Source: Streptomyces sp. V4I2 (GTDB lineage Bacteria > Actinomycetota > Actinomycetes > Streptomycetales > Streptomycetaceae). Taken from it: a stretch of DNA of 64,000 bases. This document shows positions 23,936 through 32,023 of the stretch, in pieces. The stretch's first letter is position 1; the number at the start of each line of letters is the position of its first letter. Under the pieces are notes generated by a model that was given only the letters and a program-made list of their open reading frames with translations, did no database searches and was not told the origin of the DNA. Location of the stretch: NCBI RefSeq assembly GCF_030817655.1, contig NZ_JAUSZM010000003.1:6820001-6884000 (forward strand). The letters run 5' to 3'. A program made the position numbers and the translations under genes.

Positions 23936-25414
23936 ATGGCCTATCCACTCGCGGCGACCCCCACCCCCGAGATCCCACCCCACACCGGAGGCCTGCTCCT
24001 CTGGATCGACGGCACCGCAGGTCTCCTGACCGTCGCCGCCATCGGCATCGCCCTCCTGCTGTTCCTGATCATCAAGGCCCGCCTCCAGCCCTTCGTCGCC
24101 CTCCTCGCCGTCTCCATAGCCGTCGGCCTGCTCGCCGGGCTGTCCGTCACCGAACTCTTCGGCACGGTCCAGCGGTCGGACGCCGTCTCCACCATCGAGT
24201 CGGGCATGGGCGGCATCCTCGGCCATGTCGCGATCATCATCGGCCTCGGCACGATGCTCGGCGCGATCCTCGAAGTCAGCGGCGGGGCGGAGGTGTTGGC
24301 GTCGAGGCTGCTCAATCTCTTCGGCGAGAAGCGAGCCCCCCTCGCGATGGGCCTGACCGGCCTGATCTTCGGTATCCCGGTCTTCTTCGACGTCGGCATC
24401 TTCGTCCTGGCACCGATCGTGTACGCCGCCGCCAAACGCTCCGGCAAGTCGATCCTGCTCTACTGCCTGCCGCTGCTCGCGGGCCTGTCGATGACCCACG
24501 CGTTCCTGCCCCCGCACCCCGGCCCCGTCGCCGCCGCCGGTCTCCTGCACGTCGACCTCGGCTGGGTCATCCTCATGGGCATCGTCTGCGGCATCCCGGC
24601 CGTGCTGGCCGCCTGGGCGTTCTCGGCGTGGATCGGCCGGCGGATCTTCGTCGCCGTACCGCAGGACATGGTGGAGGCGGCGGCGGAGGCCAGGCTCGCC
24701 GTCGTCAACGAGCAGCGGGAGACGGGCGTGGAGCCCCGGGAGACCCCCGTACCGCTCGGCACGGTCCTCGGCATCATCGGTACGCCGCTGATCCTGATCC
24801 TCGCCGCCACCTTCTCGTCGATCGCCCTGGACCCCTCCACCAGCCGCTCGGTGATCGAGTTCTTCGGCCACCCGTTCGTGGCCCTCACGATCGCCCTGCT
24901 GCTGGCGTACTACCTTCTCGGCATCCGCCGCGGCTGGTCCCGCAAGTCCCTGGAGACGGTGTCGACGGCCTCGTTGAAGCCCGTCGGCAACATCCTGTTG
25001 GTCGTCGGCGCGGGCGGCGTCTTCGGCGCCGTCCTCAAGGCCAGCGGCGTCGCCCAGGCCCTCTCCGACACCTTCAACGACGTCGGCCTCCCGGTGATCG
25101 CGCTGTCGTACCTGATCTCGGTGGTCCTGCGGGTCGCGCAGGGCTCGGCGACCGTGGCGATCGTGACGACGGCCGGCATCGTGGCCCCCCTCCTCGCCGA
25201 GGGCGACCACTCCCAGGCCTTCGTCGCCCTGGTCATCATGGCCATCTCGGCGGGCTCGATCTTCGCCTCGCACGTCAACGACGGCGGCTTCTGGATGGTG
25301 GCGAAGTACTTCGGCATCAGCGAGCGGGACACGCTCAAGACCTGGACCGTGCTGGAGACGGTGCTGTCGGTGGTGGGCTTCGTGGTGGCGGCGGTGCTGA
25401 GCCTGTTCGTGTAG
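23936..25414 (+). CDS. GntP family permease (gluconate / D-serine type)
   Basis: 492 residues with about 12-14 hydrophobic helices. Family-typical segments include GLIFGIPVFFDVGIFVLAPI, AFLPPHPGPVAAA and ASHVNDGGFWMVAKYFG. The family carries gluconate and related sugar acids, and also D-serine (DsdX), in symport with protons. Because the neighbours degrade D-amino acids, a D-serine or N-acyl-D-amino-acid cargo is proposed; the sequence alone does not decide. An alternative in-frame ATG lies at 23912. Confidence 0.88.
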   Translation: MAYPLAATPTPEIPPHTGGLLLWIDGTAGLLTVAAIGIALLLFLIIKARLQPFVALLAVSIAVGLLAGLSVTELFGTVQRSDAVSTIESGMGGILGHVAIIIGLGTMLGAILEVSGGAEVLASRLLNLFGEKRAPLAMGLTGLIFGIPVFFDVGIFVLAPIVYAAAKRSGKSILLYCLPLLAGLSMTHAFLPPHPGPVAAAGLLHVDLGWVILMGIVCGIPAVLAAWAFSAWIGRRIFVAVPQDMVEAAAEARLAVVNEQRETGVEPRETPVPLGTVLGIIGTPLILILAATFSSIALDPSTSRSVIEFFGHPFVALTIALLLAYYLLGIRRGWSRKSLETVSTASLKPVGNILLVVGAGGVFGAVLKASGVAQALSDTFNDVGLPVIALSYLISVVLRVAQGSATVAIVTTAGIVAPLLAEGDHSQAFVALVIMAISAGSIFASHVNDGGFWMVAKYFGISERDTLKTWTVLETVLSVVGFVVAAVLSLFV

Positions 25415-25456
25415 CGGTCGTGCGGTGGGCCCAGGCCGCGCACGGGCCGGGCCCCC

Positions 25457-25637
25457 GACTTCGTACGGACCGGCGGCGGCAACGACACGATCAACCTGCG
25501 CGACGGCGTGGGCGGCAACGACTCGGCCGACTGCGACGGAGGCTCCGGGGACAGCGCCCTCGGCGACCGCAGGGCCACCAGCGACACCATCGCCACGAAC
25601 TGCGAGCGCCGGGCCACCTTCCAGGCCGCCGGTTGTA
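25457..25637 (+). pseudogene. Remnant of a calcium-binding (RTX-like) secreted protein C-terminus
   Basis: Downstream of the permease stop, one frame reads D-F-V-R-T-G-G-G-N-D-T-I-N-L-R-D-G-V-G-G and then an Asp/Gly-rich repeat ending TIATNCER. This resembles the last repeats of RTX/hemolysin-type calcium-binding proteins found in Streptomyces. There is no start codon or upstream body, and the frame runs on into the next gene. It is likely a decayed fragment. Confidence 0.4.
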
Positions 25638-25702
25638 GGCGTCTGATAACGAAGTGGGGGCTGGCTGTGTACGACACAGGATCGTCGACCATACTGCCCG
25701 CT

Positions 25703-26311
25703 GTGGAGCAGCGCATAGGTTCGAGCAGCCAGCCCCTGGAAGGCGCCGGATTCGACCCGGCTTTCGTCCCCGGGCTCACCTCACCCGTGTCCGGCGAGAA
25801 GCCGGCGGACGCCAAACCGGAAGAGACCGAGGAGGTCGCTTCGGAGGAAGCCGTCGCCGAGGAGGCCGCCCCCGAGGCGCCGGAGGCGTCGGTCGACTCC
25901 GGCGAGGTTGACGAGGCCGACGAGGAGGAGACCCCCGACGGCCCCGTCTTCGAGGCGTCCGACCGCCGCGCGAAGTTCGTCGCCGACCACAAGGGCGTAC
26001 GACTGTCCCTGGACGACCAGAGTTGCGAGTTCCGCTGGGACGAGATCGGCGCGGTCGAGACGGAGTCCCCCCGTTTCGGCAAGCGGTTCACCATCACGGT
26101 GCACACCCCCGACCGCCGCTGGTACCCGATCGAGATCGAGGCGGCGGCCAGGGCGCGTTTCGCCGAGTGGGAAGCGCAGTTGGACGCGGTCCTCGACGCG
26201 TACTTCGAGGACGACGCGGAAGCCACCCCCGAACCGGACGCGGAAGCCGACGTCGAACCGGACGCGGAGAAGGCGGACGAGGCAAAGAAGGCGGACAAGG
26301 ACGCCGACTGA
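25703..26311 (+). CDS. Conserved hypothetical protein with PH-like core and acidic tail
   Basis: 202 residues from a GTG chosen because the conserved-looking start (VEQRIGSSSQPLEGAGFDPAF) begins there; the frame stays open far upstream. The first 85 residues are acidic and Glu/Ala-rich. A compact beta-rich domain (about 95-170) contains LDDQSCEFRWDEIGAVE and FTITVHTPDRRWYPIEIEA, resembling small PH-like domains. The C-terminal 30 residues are a run of Asp/Glu/Ala/Lys. Function unknown. An upstream CATACT could be a -10 for a nearly leaderless transcript. Confidence 0.65.
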   Translation: MEQRIGSSSQPLEGAGFDPAFVPGLTSPVSGEKPADAKPEETEEVASEEAVAEEAAPEAPEASVDSGEVDEADEEETPDGPVFEASDRRAKFVADHKGVRLSLDDQSCEFRWDEIGAVETESPRFGKRFTITVHTPDRRWYPIEIEAAARARFAEWEAQLDAVLDAYFEDDAEATPEPDAEADVEPDAEKADEAKKADKDAD

Positions 26312-26337
26312 GTACGGGTACTCAGGCCCGGCCCGGC

Positions 26338-26367
26338 CCGCGCCGGGCGTGAGCACGCCCGGCGCGG
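26338..26367. terminator. Bidirectional hairpin between convergent genes
   Basis: A perfect G/C stem of about 14 bp pairs 26338-26351 with 26354-26367 across a very small loop. It sits between a + gene ending at 26311 and a minus gene ending at 26399. Confidence 0.65.
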
Positions 26368-26398
26368 ACCCTGCGGCCGGCACGTCAGAGCGACGCAC

Positions 26399-27748
26399 TC
26401 AACTGCAGTACTGCGCTTCCTTCCCGATCGCCCGGTACATGCAGTCCGCGTTCTCGAGCAACTGCAGCACCGCGTCCCGGTTGTTCGCGGTCTCCCGCTC
26501 GATCACCTCGTCGGGCGGGTAGAACCCCCCGCCCGAACTGGACGAGGGATACATCTCGAACGTGTACGCGAAGATCTTCTGGTTGCCCCACAGCCAGTCG
26601 TCGATCGACCCGTCGGTGATGTACAGGTCGCTGGACTGCTCCGGGGTGTAGCCGTTGCTCGCGGCCATCTTCTGCCCGATCGTCGCGAACGCGTTGCGGT
26701 CGTCCGCCGTCATTCCGGTCGTCGTGTCGGCGGTGGTGTACCCGAACGGCCACAGCACCAGCTCGCTGTAGGTGTGGAAGTCGATGGCCGCCGTGATCTG
26801 CTGCGTGCCCCCGACCACCCGGCTGCGCACGAAGTCGGCGACGACCTTGACCTCCGGCGCCGACTCGGCGGCGGTGCCCCGGTAGGTCTCGGAGGACGTC
26901 GACCCCGACGACCCGCCGCAGCAGCCCCACCGGTAGTTCCAGTTCCGGTTCATGTCCGTACCGACGTACGAGGAACCGCTGTTGGGCTGCCGGTTCTTGC
27001 GCCACGACCGGTACGACCCGCTGGCGATGTCGTACTCGCCGCCGTCCGGGTTGAGGTCGGGCACGATCCAGATCTCGCGGTTGTTGACCATGCTGGTGAC
27101 CCGGGAGTCGGAGCCGTAGCCCGCGCCGAGCTCGCGGATCAGGTAGAGCGCCATCTCCACCGTCAGGTGCTCGCGGGCGTGCTGGTGGTGGGTGAACAGC
27201 ACCTCGGGTTCGGACTCGTCCGTCGCCACGTTGTCGCTGATCTTGATGGCGACGATGTCCCGGCCCTGGTACGACTTCCCGATCACGCGCCTGCTCATGA
27301 TGTTCGGGTACGCCGAGAGCCGCGTGGTGATCTCCGCGTTCATCTCGGTGTAGTTGTGGTAGCGGGAGTCGGCCGAGGGGAAGTCGAGGAGCCGTACGTC
27401 GTCCTCGCCGTTCGACCGGTCCGGCACCGCGCCCATCGGTGTGACGTCGTAGCCGAGTTGCTTCAGTTTCTTGACCTGGTCCGCGCGTCCGGACACGAAG
27501 ACCGAGTGGTCGTCGGCGTCGTCCACGGTCACGCCGGACCGCTGAAGTGCCGTACGGGACTTGGAGTCCGAGTGCATGTGCACCTCGTACTGGCGGACGT
27601 CGTCGGCCGACGGGGCCGCCTTCGGGGCGCTGTCGGCGTTCGCGGAGAGCGGGGCCGCGAGGGCGAGGGCCATCAGCGAGGCGACGGCGGCGACGGCGGC
27701 GCGCCGTCTGCCGGGGCGGGCGCCCGAGCCTCGTATGCGAAGTCGCAT
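26399..27748 (-). CDS. Secreted zinc carboxypeptidase (M14 family)
   Basis: 449 residues from the ATG at 27748, which has AGGAGA upstream; the frame is open further but a signal peptide begins here (basic n-region, SLMALALAAPLSANA). After a propeptide-like region (about 45-125), the catalytic domain has zinc ligands His190 and Glu193 (HQHAREH) and His325 (IDFHTYSE). The substrate-binding Arg lies in DMNRNW, and the catalytic Glu398 in YTFEMYPS. It trims C-terminal residues from extracellular peptides. Divergent from a large LuxR-type regulator that may control it. Confidence 0.88.
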   Translation of the reverse strand: MRLRIRGSGARPGRRRAAVAAVASLMALALAAPLSANADSAPKAAPSADDVRQYEVHMHSDSKSRTALQRSGVTVDDADDHSVFVSGRADQVKKLKQLGYDVTPMGAVPDRSNGEDDVRLLDFPSADSRYHNYTEMNAEITTRLSAYPNIMSRRVIGKSYQGRDIVAIKISDNVATDESEPEVLFTHHQHAREHLTVEMALYLIRELGAGYGSDSRVTSMVNNREIWIVPDLNPDGGEYDIASGSYRSWRKNRQPNSGSSYVGTDMNRNWNYRWGCCGGSSGSTSSETYRGTAAESAPEVKVVADFVRSRVVGGTQQITAAIDFHTYSELVLWPFGYTTADTTTGMTADDRNAFATIGQKMAASNGYTPEQSSDLYITDGSIDDWLWGNQKIFAYTFEMYPSSSSGGGFYPPDEVIERETANNRDAVLQLLENADCMYRAIGKEAQYCS

Positions 27749-28045
27749 GAAGTCTCCTAGTTTCTCCAGGACTTCCGGGATCTCCGGAAGGGGGGAGTGG
27801 AGCGGGGGGTGGTTCAGCGACGAACTGGTGCGGGTGTGCCGCTCATCGTCGGCGTATGGCATGAGCAGGTCAAGAGTGAATAAAGACGCGATGGCGTGAA
27901 GTGGTCGGTAGGAAAAGCCATGCAGTGTACCCGCGTTGGCGCCCTGAAGTGCGGTCCCCGGTGAAGTGCACCCGCGGGTGTGACCCCCGCGTGCATATAT
28001 GCCGGACTCCGGAGAAAGTGAGGATTCGGCAACGGGAGGCTGATC
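27749..28045. promoter_or_regulatory. Divergent promoter region between the carboxypeptidase and the LuxR-type regulator
   Basis: No gene. Three copies of TGAAGTG (27897-27903, 27945-27951, 27962-27968) lie in the same orientation. A 10-bp palindrome GCATATATGC (27993-28002) follows closer to the regulator. These are candidate operator elements for the LuxR-type protein. A GGGAGG ribosome-binding site precedes the regulator ATG. Confidence 0.4.
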
Positions 28046-30376
28046 ATGGGCGGATCAGCGCCAGGACGGGACGGTCAGCTGCCGGTCGAGACCACCAGCT
28101 TCGTCGACCGGCGCCGCGAACAGGCCGACGGCCGCGAGCTGTTGGCCCGGGCGCGGCTGGTCACGCTGACCGGACCCGGCGGCGTCGGCAAGACACGCCT
28201 CGCCGTGCGCATCGCGGCCCGCGTCGAGCGGGCCTTCCCCGACGGCGTGCGCTTCATGCACCTGGCCGACCTGTACGACCCGGCGCTCGTCCCGCTCGCC
28301 GCCGCCGCCGCCCTCGGCCTGCACGACCACTCCGACCGGCCACCGCTGGACGCCCTCGTCGCCCACGTACGGGACCGGCGCCTCCTCCTCGTCGTCGACA
28401 ACTGCGAACACCTGCTGTCCGCCTGCGCCGAACTCGCCGCCGCCCTGCTGCGCGGTACCACCGGCGTCCGCGTCCTCGCCACCAGCCGGCACCGCCTCGG
28501 CCTCACCGAGGAACACCTCCTGGACGTACGGCCGTTGCCCGTCCCCGACCCCGACGGCGACCTGTCCGCCGCCCACGGCTACCCGGCCCTCGCCCTCTTC
28601 GCCGACCGCGCCGCCGCCGTCGCCCCCGGCTTCCGTCTCACCGCCGGCAACCGGGCCGCGGTGGCCCGTCTGTGCCACCGCCTCGACGGCCTCCCGCTCG
28701 CCATCGAACTCGCCGCCGTCCGCATGCGCGTCCTCGGCGTCGAACAGCTCCTGGAACGCCTCGACGACCGCTACCGCCTCCTGAACGCCGGCAGCCCCGC
28801 CGTCCTGCCCCGCCACCAGACACTGCGCGCGGCCGTCGACTGGAGCCACGACCTGTGCACCTCGCGCGAACAGCTGGTCTGGGCCCGGCTGTCGGTCTGC
28901 GCCGGCGGCTTCGACCTGGAGACGGCCGAGGTGGTCTGCGCCGACGGCGAGCGGATCCAGTCCTACGACGTCCTGGAGGCCGTCGCCGGCCTGGTCGACA
29001 AGTCGGTACTGTGCCGCGAGCCCGGCCCGGACGGCGTGCGCTACCGGCTCCTGGACACCCTGCGCCACTACGGTCTGGACCGACTACGGCAGCTGCCGGG
29101 CGAGGAACCCGCCACCCGCCGCCGCCACCGCGACCGCATGCAGGCCCTCGCCACCACCTGCGAACGGGCCTGGTTCGGTCCCGGCCAACGGGAGATCGTG
29201 GCCCGGCTGCGGGCCGACCGGGACAACCTGCGGGCGGCGCTGGACTTCAGCCTCACGGCGCCGGGGGAGGCCCTGGCCGGACTCCGTCTCGCCGGCACCC
29301 TCTGGTTCTACTGGCACGCCTGCGGCGCCCCCCGCGAGGGCCGTTACTGGCTCGACCGCGCCCTCGACGCCAACCCCGGGCCCACCCGCGAGCGGGCCCG
29401 GGGCCTGTGGGTCGCCGGGCTGCTCGCCGGGTGCCCCGAGGACCTCACCGGGGGCCGCCGCAGAGCCGAGGAGGCCCGCGCCCTGGCCAGACGGCTGGGC
29501 GACACGGCCGAGGCCGCCCACGCCGACTACGTCATCGGCGTCATCCGGCTCTTCGCCGACGACCTCCCCGCCGCGCTGGCCCACTTCGAGGCGGGCGTCG
29601 CCCGCGGCCCCGTCCCCGGCCAGCACCTCAGCCTCGTCGGCCTCGACCAGGTCGGACTCGCCTGCGCCCTCGGCTTCCTGGGACAGGCGGACCGGGCCGT
29701 CGACGTCTGCCGCCGGGCCCTGCGTCTCTGCGAGGAACACGGCGAGGAATGGGTGCGCTCCTACGTCCTGCGGATGCTCGCCCTCGCCCACACCGTGAAG
29801 CGGGACTGGCCGCGCGCCGAACGGCACATCCGTGAGGCCCTCCGCCTCAAACTCGCCCTCCACGACGTCCTCGGCCTCGCCCTCACCCTCGACCTGGCCG
29901 CCCTCATCGCCACCCAGGGCGGCGCCCACGAACGCGCCGCCGTCCTGCTCGGCGGCGCCGACCGCGTCTGGACCGCCGTCGACCGCGACCGCTGGGGCTC
30001 GCCCGCCCTGAGCACCACCCGCCTCGACAGCGAACGCCGCGCCCTCGACGCGGTCGGCCGGTCCTCCTTCCAGCAGGCCTACGACCGAGGCGCCGCCCTC
30101 GGCCTCACCGAGATCGTCGGCTACGCCCTCCAGGAACCCGGCCTCCCCGAACACCCCGCCGCCCGCACCCCGTCGAACACCACCCCCGAAGTCCGCCTGA
30201 CCCGCCGAGAGGCCCAGGTCGCCGAACTCGTCGCCGAAGGCCTCGCCAACCAACAGATCGCCGACCGCCTGGTGATCGCCCGCCGCACCGCCGAAGGCCA
30301 TGTGGAACGCATCCTCACCAAACTCGGCTTCAACAACCGCAGCCAGATCGCCGCCTGGGTAACAGCCCAACGCTGA
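28046..30376 (+). CDS. AAA/NB-ARC-like ATPase with C-terminal LuxR DNA-binding domain
   Basis: 776 residues. The NTPase domain (about 15-300) has Walker A GPGGVGKTRL, Walker B RLLLVVDNCEHLL, a sensor-like LATSRHRLGL and the GLPLAIELAA segment of STAND ATPases. The middle (about 370-690) is an Ala/Leu/Arg-rich TPR-like array. The last 65 residues are a LuxR/GerE HTH (LTRREAQVAELVAEGLANQQIADRL). Such proteins are signal-responsive activators that oligomerise on ATP binding. The lack of an N-terminal SARP domain separates it from AfsR. Likely target: its own promoter region and the divergent carboxypeptidase gene. Confidence 0.88.
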   Translation: MGGSAPGRDGQLPVETTSFVDRRREQADGRELLARARLVTLTGPGGVGKTRLAVRIAARVERAFPDGVRFMHLADLYDPALVPLAAAAALGLHDHSDRPPLDALVAHVRDRRLLLVVDNCEHLLSACAELAAALLRGTTGVRVLATSRHRLGLTEEHLLDVRPLPVPDPDGDLSAAHGYPALALFADRAAAVAPGFRLTAGNRAAVARLCHRLDGLPLAIELAAVRMRVLGVEQLLERLDDRYRLLNAGSPAVLPRHQTLRAAVDWSHDLCTSREQLVWARLSVCAGGFDLETAEVVCADGERIQSYDVLEAVAGLVDKSVLCREPGPDGVRYRLLDTLRHYGLDRLRQLPGEEPATRRRHRDRMQALATTCERAWFGPGQREIVARLRADRDNLRAALDFSLTAPGEALAGLRLAGTLWFYWHACGAPREGRYWLDRALDANPGPTRERARGLWVAGLLAGCPEDLTGGRRRAEEARALARRLGDTAEAAHADYVIGVIRLFADDLPAALAHFEAGVARGPVPGQHLSLVGLDQVGLACALGFLGQADRAVDVCRRALRLCEEHGEEWVRSYVLRMLALAHTVKRDWPRAERHIREALRLKLALHDVLGLALTLDLAALIATQGGAHERAAVLLGGADRVWTAVDRDRWGSPALSTTRLDSERRALDAVGRSSFQQAYDRGAALGLTEIVGYALQEPGLPEHPAARTPSNTTPEVRLTRREAQVAELVAEGLANQQIADRLVIARRTAEGHVERILTKLGFNNRSQIAAWVTAQR

Positions 30377-30392
30377 CGAGCCGTAGCCGCCC

Positions 30393-30480
30393 TAGCTGCG
30401 GGCAGTCGTGCCGCTGGGGCGGCTCCCGACCCAAAGAGGCGCGGCACCCCGCAGCGCCGGGCTGCGCGACCCACCCCCGC
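30393..30480. repeat. Interspersed repeat downstream of the LuxR-type regulator
   Basis: Contains the 22-nt block (30395-30416) and the second block (30444-30473) shared with 22166-22187 and 22248-22278. Here it occupies an ordinary intergenic site, the usual setting for such repeats. Confidence 0.7.
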
Positions 30481-30532
30481 CGGCCCCCACCCACCGCACC
30501 GTCACACCCACCGCACGAAAGGTACGACCCAC

Positions 30533-31265
30533 GTGACCCCCGAACCCGCCCCCACCCCCCACCCCTTCGACCACCGCATGACCGTCTTCGGCGCCGACGA
30601 CGACTTCCTCGCCACCGCCCTCCCCTTCCTCACCGAAGGCCTCACCGCAACCAACGAACCCCCACCCGTAGCCATCGCCGCCCCCGACAAGCTGGACCTC
30701 CTGCACAACGCCCTCGGCCCCGACGCCAAGAACGTCGCCCTCGTCCCGCACACCGACTGGTACACGGGATCCGCCGCCAACGCGATAGCGCAAGGCGCCG
30801 GTTACCTCGCCGCACACGCCGCCCCCGCCGGCCGCATCCACCTCCTCATGGAACCCGTATGGAACGGCCGAGCCGGCCGCTCCCCGCGCGAGTCCGCCGA
30901 GTGGATCCGCTACGAGGCCCTCGCCAACCTCCTCTTCGCCCCGTTCGCCACCACCGCCCTGTGCGCCTACGACACCCGTACCGCCGGCCCCGCCATCATC
31001 GACGCGGCCCGCCGCACCCACCCCGGCACCGGCGCGTACGAGGACCCGGCCCGCATCGCGCACGCTCCTGTGGGGCGAGGCCCCGTCCTGCGTCTGCGAA
31101 CTGCGCACGGCCCGCCGCGTCGACGACCCCCTCGCCGGCTTCGTCCCGCCGCCCACCGACGAGCTCGACCCCGCACAGGGACTGTGGTTCGCCCGCCAGG
31201 TGTGCGCGTACGTCGACGTCCACGACGAGGGCGCCGGGTCGACGGTCCGCCTCCAGTACGCGTAG
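30533..31265 (+). pseudogene. MEDS-domain sensor protein with a frameshift
   Basis: From the GTG at 30533 the first frame encodes a MEDS (DcmR-like sensory) domain: HRMTVFGADDDFLATALPFL, an IAAPDKLDLL segment, and the conserved EPVWNGRAGRSPRESAEWIR and NLLFAPFATTALCAYDTR. The frame then shifts. The correct continuation, LLWGEAPSCVCELRTARRVD to VRLQYA-stop, is in the +1 frame from about 31065 to 31265. Removing one base near 31064 restores a protein of about 243 residues. Either a genuine mutation or a sequencing error. The domain often partners anti-sigma ATPases such as the next gene. Confidence 0.75.
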
Positions 31266-31298
31266 CCGTACCCACGCAACCGCGTAGCCGTACCCACG
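31260..31298. repeat. Two 17-bp direct repeats at 22-bp spacing
   Basis: GCGTAGCCGTACCCACG occurs at 31260-31276 and 31282-31298. The first copy contains the stop codon of the MEDS gene. It looks like a small tandem duplication. Confidence 0.6.
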
Positions 31299-31330
31299 GA
31301 ATCAGCCGTACAGGTACGGAATCGGGTAGT

Positions 31331-31359
31331 CCTCCCCGTGCCTGACCGGCCCGGGGAGG
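31331..31359 (+). promoter_or_regulatory. Hairpin in the leader of the anti-sigma-like gene
   Basis: CCTCCCC (31331-31337) pairs with GGGGAGG (31353-31359), loop 15 nt. The right arm is Shine-Dalgarno-like and ends 13 nt before the ATG at 31373, so the structure could mask translation or act as a weak terminator. Confidence 0.35.
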
Positions 31360-31372
31360 CCACCCTGAAAGC

Positions 31373-31855
31373 ATGCTGCAACTCTCCGGGGGATCCCTCC
31401 CGGACCCCGACTCCAGATACGGCGCCTTCCCCCAACCTCCCCTGGGAGCAGGTCATCTGAGCGTCGAGTACGACCCCCGCCCCTCCGCCGTCCGCGAGGC
31501 TCGCGCCGAGGTCCGCAGGCAGTTGGAAGGATGGGGACTGGCGGACCGCGAGGAGGTGCTGGACGCGGCGGAGCTCCTGGTCAGCGAGCTGGCGACCAAC
31601 GCCCTGCTGCACTCCGCGAGCCGCTTCAGGCTCACCCTGACCGCCGCCCACGGCGTCCTGCGCTGCGAGGTCGCGGACTCCGGCCGCCGCACTCCCCAGG
31701 TGCTCGCCGCGGGCGCCTCGGAGAGCGGCCGGGGGATGTTCCTGGTGGATGCGCTCGCCCTGCGCTGGGGCTGCCACCAGGACGGGCCGGGCAAGACCGT
31801 CTGGTTCGAGCTCGGCACGTGCGGGTCCGACGGCTGCGGTCGGCGACAGCCGTAA
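31373..31855 (+). CDS. RsbW-like ATP-binding protein (anti-sigma factor / serine kinase family)
   Basis: 160 residues with a complete GHKL ATPase site: N-box LLVSELATNALLHS, G1 box EVADSGRRTP, G2 box ESGRGMFLVDALA, and the closing GKTVWFEL strand. Streptomyces has dozens of these; they bind sigma factors or STAS antagonists and some phosphorylate them. Located 107 bp after the MEDS gene, a common sensor/ATPase pairing. Its partner is unknown. It has the N-box Asn that the two cassette ATPases elsewhere in this window have lost. Confidence 0.82.
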   Translation: MLQLSGGSLPDPDSRYGAFPQPPLGAGHLSVEYDPRPSAVREARAEVRRQLEGWGLADREEVLDAAELLVSELATNALLHSASRFRLTLTAAHGVLRCEVADSGRRTPQVLAAGASESGRGMFLVDALALRWGCHQDGPGKTVWFELGTCGSDGCGRRQP

Positions 31856-31918
31856 CATCCGCGGGTTCCGAACGCCCGGGACGACCGTGCCGGGCTGCCC
31901 ACCCCGGAACCACAGCCC

Positions 31919-31951
31919 GGGCCCCGGCGGCACGCCCAGCCTCCGGGGCCC
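31919..31951 (+). terminator. Terminator-like hairpin upstream of the Nramp-like gene
   Basis: GGGCCCCGG (31919-31927) pairs with CCGGGGCCC (31943-31951), loop 15 nt; a GTTTTC follows about 15 nt later. It would end the anti-sigma transcript. Confidence 0.55.
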
Positions 31952-32023
31952 GTCCCGGACCACCGTTTTCCTTCACCGCACGCCCCCTTGTGCCCGCGTC
32001 CGCTTTGCGCTTTCTTGATCGGC

